Assembly (NCBI GenBank): GCA_955652245.1
Contig: CATPAV010000093.1
Location: forward strand, 1 to 7,600
Length of the DNA stretch: 7,600 nucleotides
Direction: 5' to 3'
From: an uncultured Candidatus Udaeobacter sp.
Lineage (GTDB): Bacteria > Verrucomicrobiota > Verrucomicrobiia > Chthoniobacterales > UBA10450
A program made the position numbers and the translations under genes. The notes under the pieces were generated by a model that saw only the letters and a program-made list of their open reading frames with translations, made no database searches and was not told where the DNA came from. Shown one piece after another: positions 7,110 through 7,600 of the stretch. Every line of letters begins with the position of its first letter. Positions within the stretch are counted from its first letter, which is position 1.

Positions 7110-7600
7110 ATGGCTGACGAGACAACACCGCAAGGACGTCCAAAAAAAATCCGTCGCGTTCAGATCGGTTTCAATGTTCTGGCGCAAATCATTCTTCTTT
7201 TATTTCTCGTGGCGATGGTGAATTCCATCGCGTTCAAGCATTACCAGCGCTGGGATTTTTCACGCGATCAAAAATACACCTTATCGGATAAGACAAAGCG
7301 TTTCCTCCGCACCATCAAGGGCAAGATGCGGGTCATTGTTTTCTTTTCCCCTACCACGCCAATTACCGCTGACGTGCAAAATTTGCTGACGGAATACCAG
7401 TATGCGGGCAAAGGAAAGATCGACATCGAATATATCGACCCGGAACGCAATCTTTCCCGCGCCAAAGAGATGTTCGACAAATACAAGGTGGTAAGTGACG
7501 AGAGTCTCCTGGTGATTGATTACGAAGGACGCAACAAAATAGTGAAAGCGTCCGAGATGGCGGAGGTCGATCAGAGCGGAATGGCTTTCGGCGAAGGCCC
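7110..7600 (+). CDS. GldG-like ABC transporter auxiliary protein, 5' part (cut by window end)
   Basis: An open frame of 163 complete codons runs off the right edge with no stop. It begins MADETTPQGRPKKIRRVQIG, a short basic cytoplasmic tail. One membrane segment follows at about 20-41 (FNVLAQIILLLFLVAMVNSI). The outward-facing part then has YQRWDFSRDQKYTLSDKT (45-62), the family hallmark in which a WDxS/xxKYTLS block follows the first helix, and MRVIVFFSPTTP (73-84), the start of the GldG-type extracytoplasmic domain. Full-length members are usually about 450-600 aa with a second membrane segment near the C-terminus, so roughly a third or less is visible. The start is set by the ATG at 7110 with the GGAGG upstream. 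In gliding Bacteroidota GldG works with GldA and GldF; elsewhere its role is unknown. A DUF4340-type protein often follows in such operons and could be looked for beyond the window. Confidence 0.88.
   Translation, partial: MADETTPQGRPKKIRRVQIGFNVLAQIILLLFLVAMVNSIAFKHYQRWDFSRDQKYTLSDKTKRFLRTIKGKMRVIVFFSPTTPITADVQNLLTEYQYAGKGKIDIEYIDPERNLSRAKEMFDKYKVVSDESLLVIDYEGRNKIVKASEMAEVDQSGMAFGEG

Overview
The window carries six protein genes, one of them cut by the right edge, and reads as ordinary core-metabolism and envelope DNA from a Gram-negative-type bacterium. Codons are moderately GC-rich, the genes are closely packed, and no tRNA, rRNA, CRISPR array or insertion sequence was seen. The gene set is a stand-alone 2-oxoglutarate dehydrogenase E1 followed by its E2, an exported HtrA protease, and an ABC-2 transporter with a GldG-like auxiliary protein. 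Together with a dispersed intergenic repeat of a kind I associate with environmental genomes, this fits an uncultivated soil or freshwater lineage. Verrucomicrobiota is my best guess, by inference only; Acidobacteriota or related phyla cannot be excluded.

Left part, minus strand (14-4088): sucA (E1o, 913 aa) lies upstream of sucB (E2o, 405 aa) with a 115-base gap. They form a TCA-cycle operon for oxidative decarboxylation of 2-oxoglutarate to succinyl-CoA. The E3 gene is not in the window. The gap contains a 30-base GC-rich repeat-like element.

Centre: a 78-base divergent spacer (4089-4166) separates sucA from a plus-strand HtrA/DegP-type serine protease with one PDZ domain (4167-5321) and a signal peptide with a twin-arginine-like start.

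Right part, plus strand (5376-7600): an ABC ATPase, a six-helix ABC-2 permease and the start of a GldG-type membrane-anchored auxiliary subunit make a compact operon resembling gldA-gldF-gldG. The ATPase energises the permease, and the GldG-like protein probably provides a periplasmic domain. The substrate is unknown, and homologues are common in bacteria that do not glide.

I did not find a clearly new biological system. The points most worth a second look are the repeat between sucA and sucB, the Tat-like signal on the protease, and a tiny in-frame ORF exactly filling the ATPase-permease gap.
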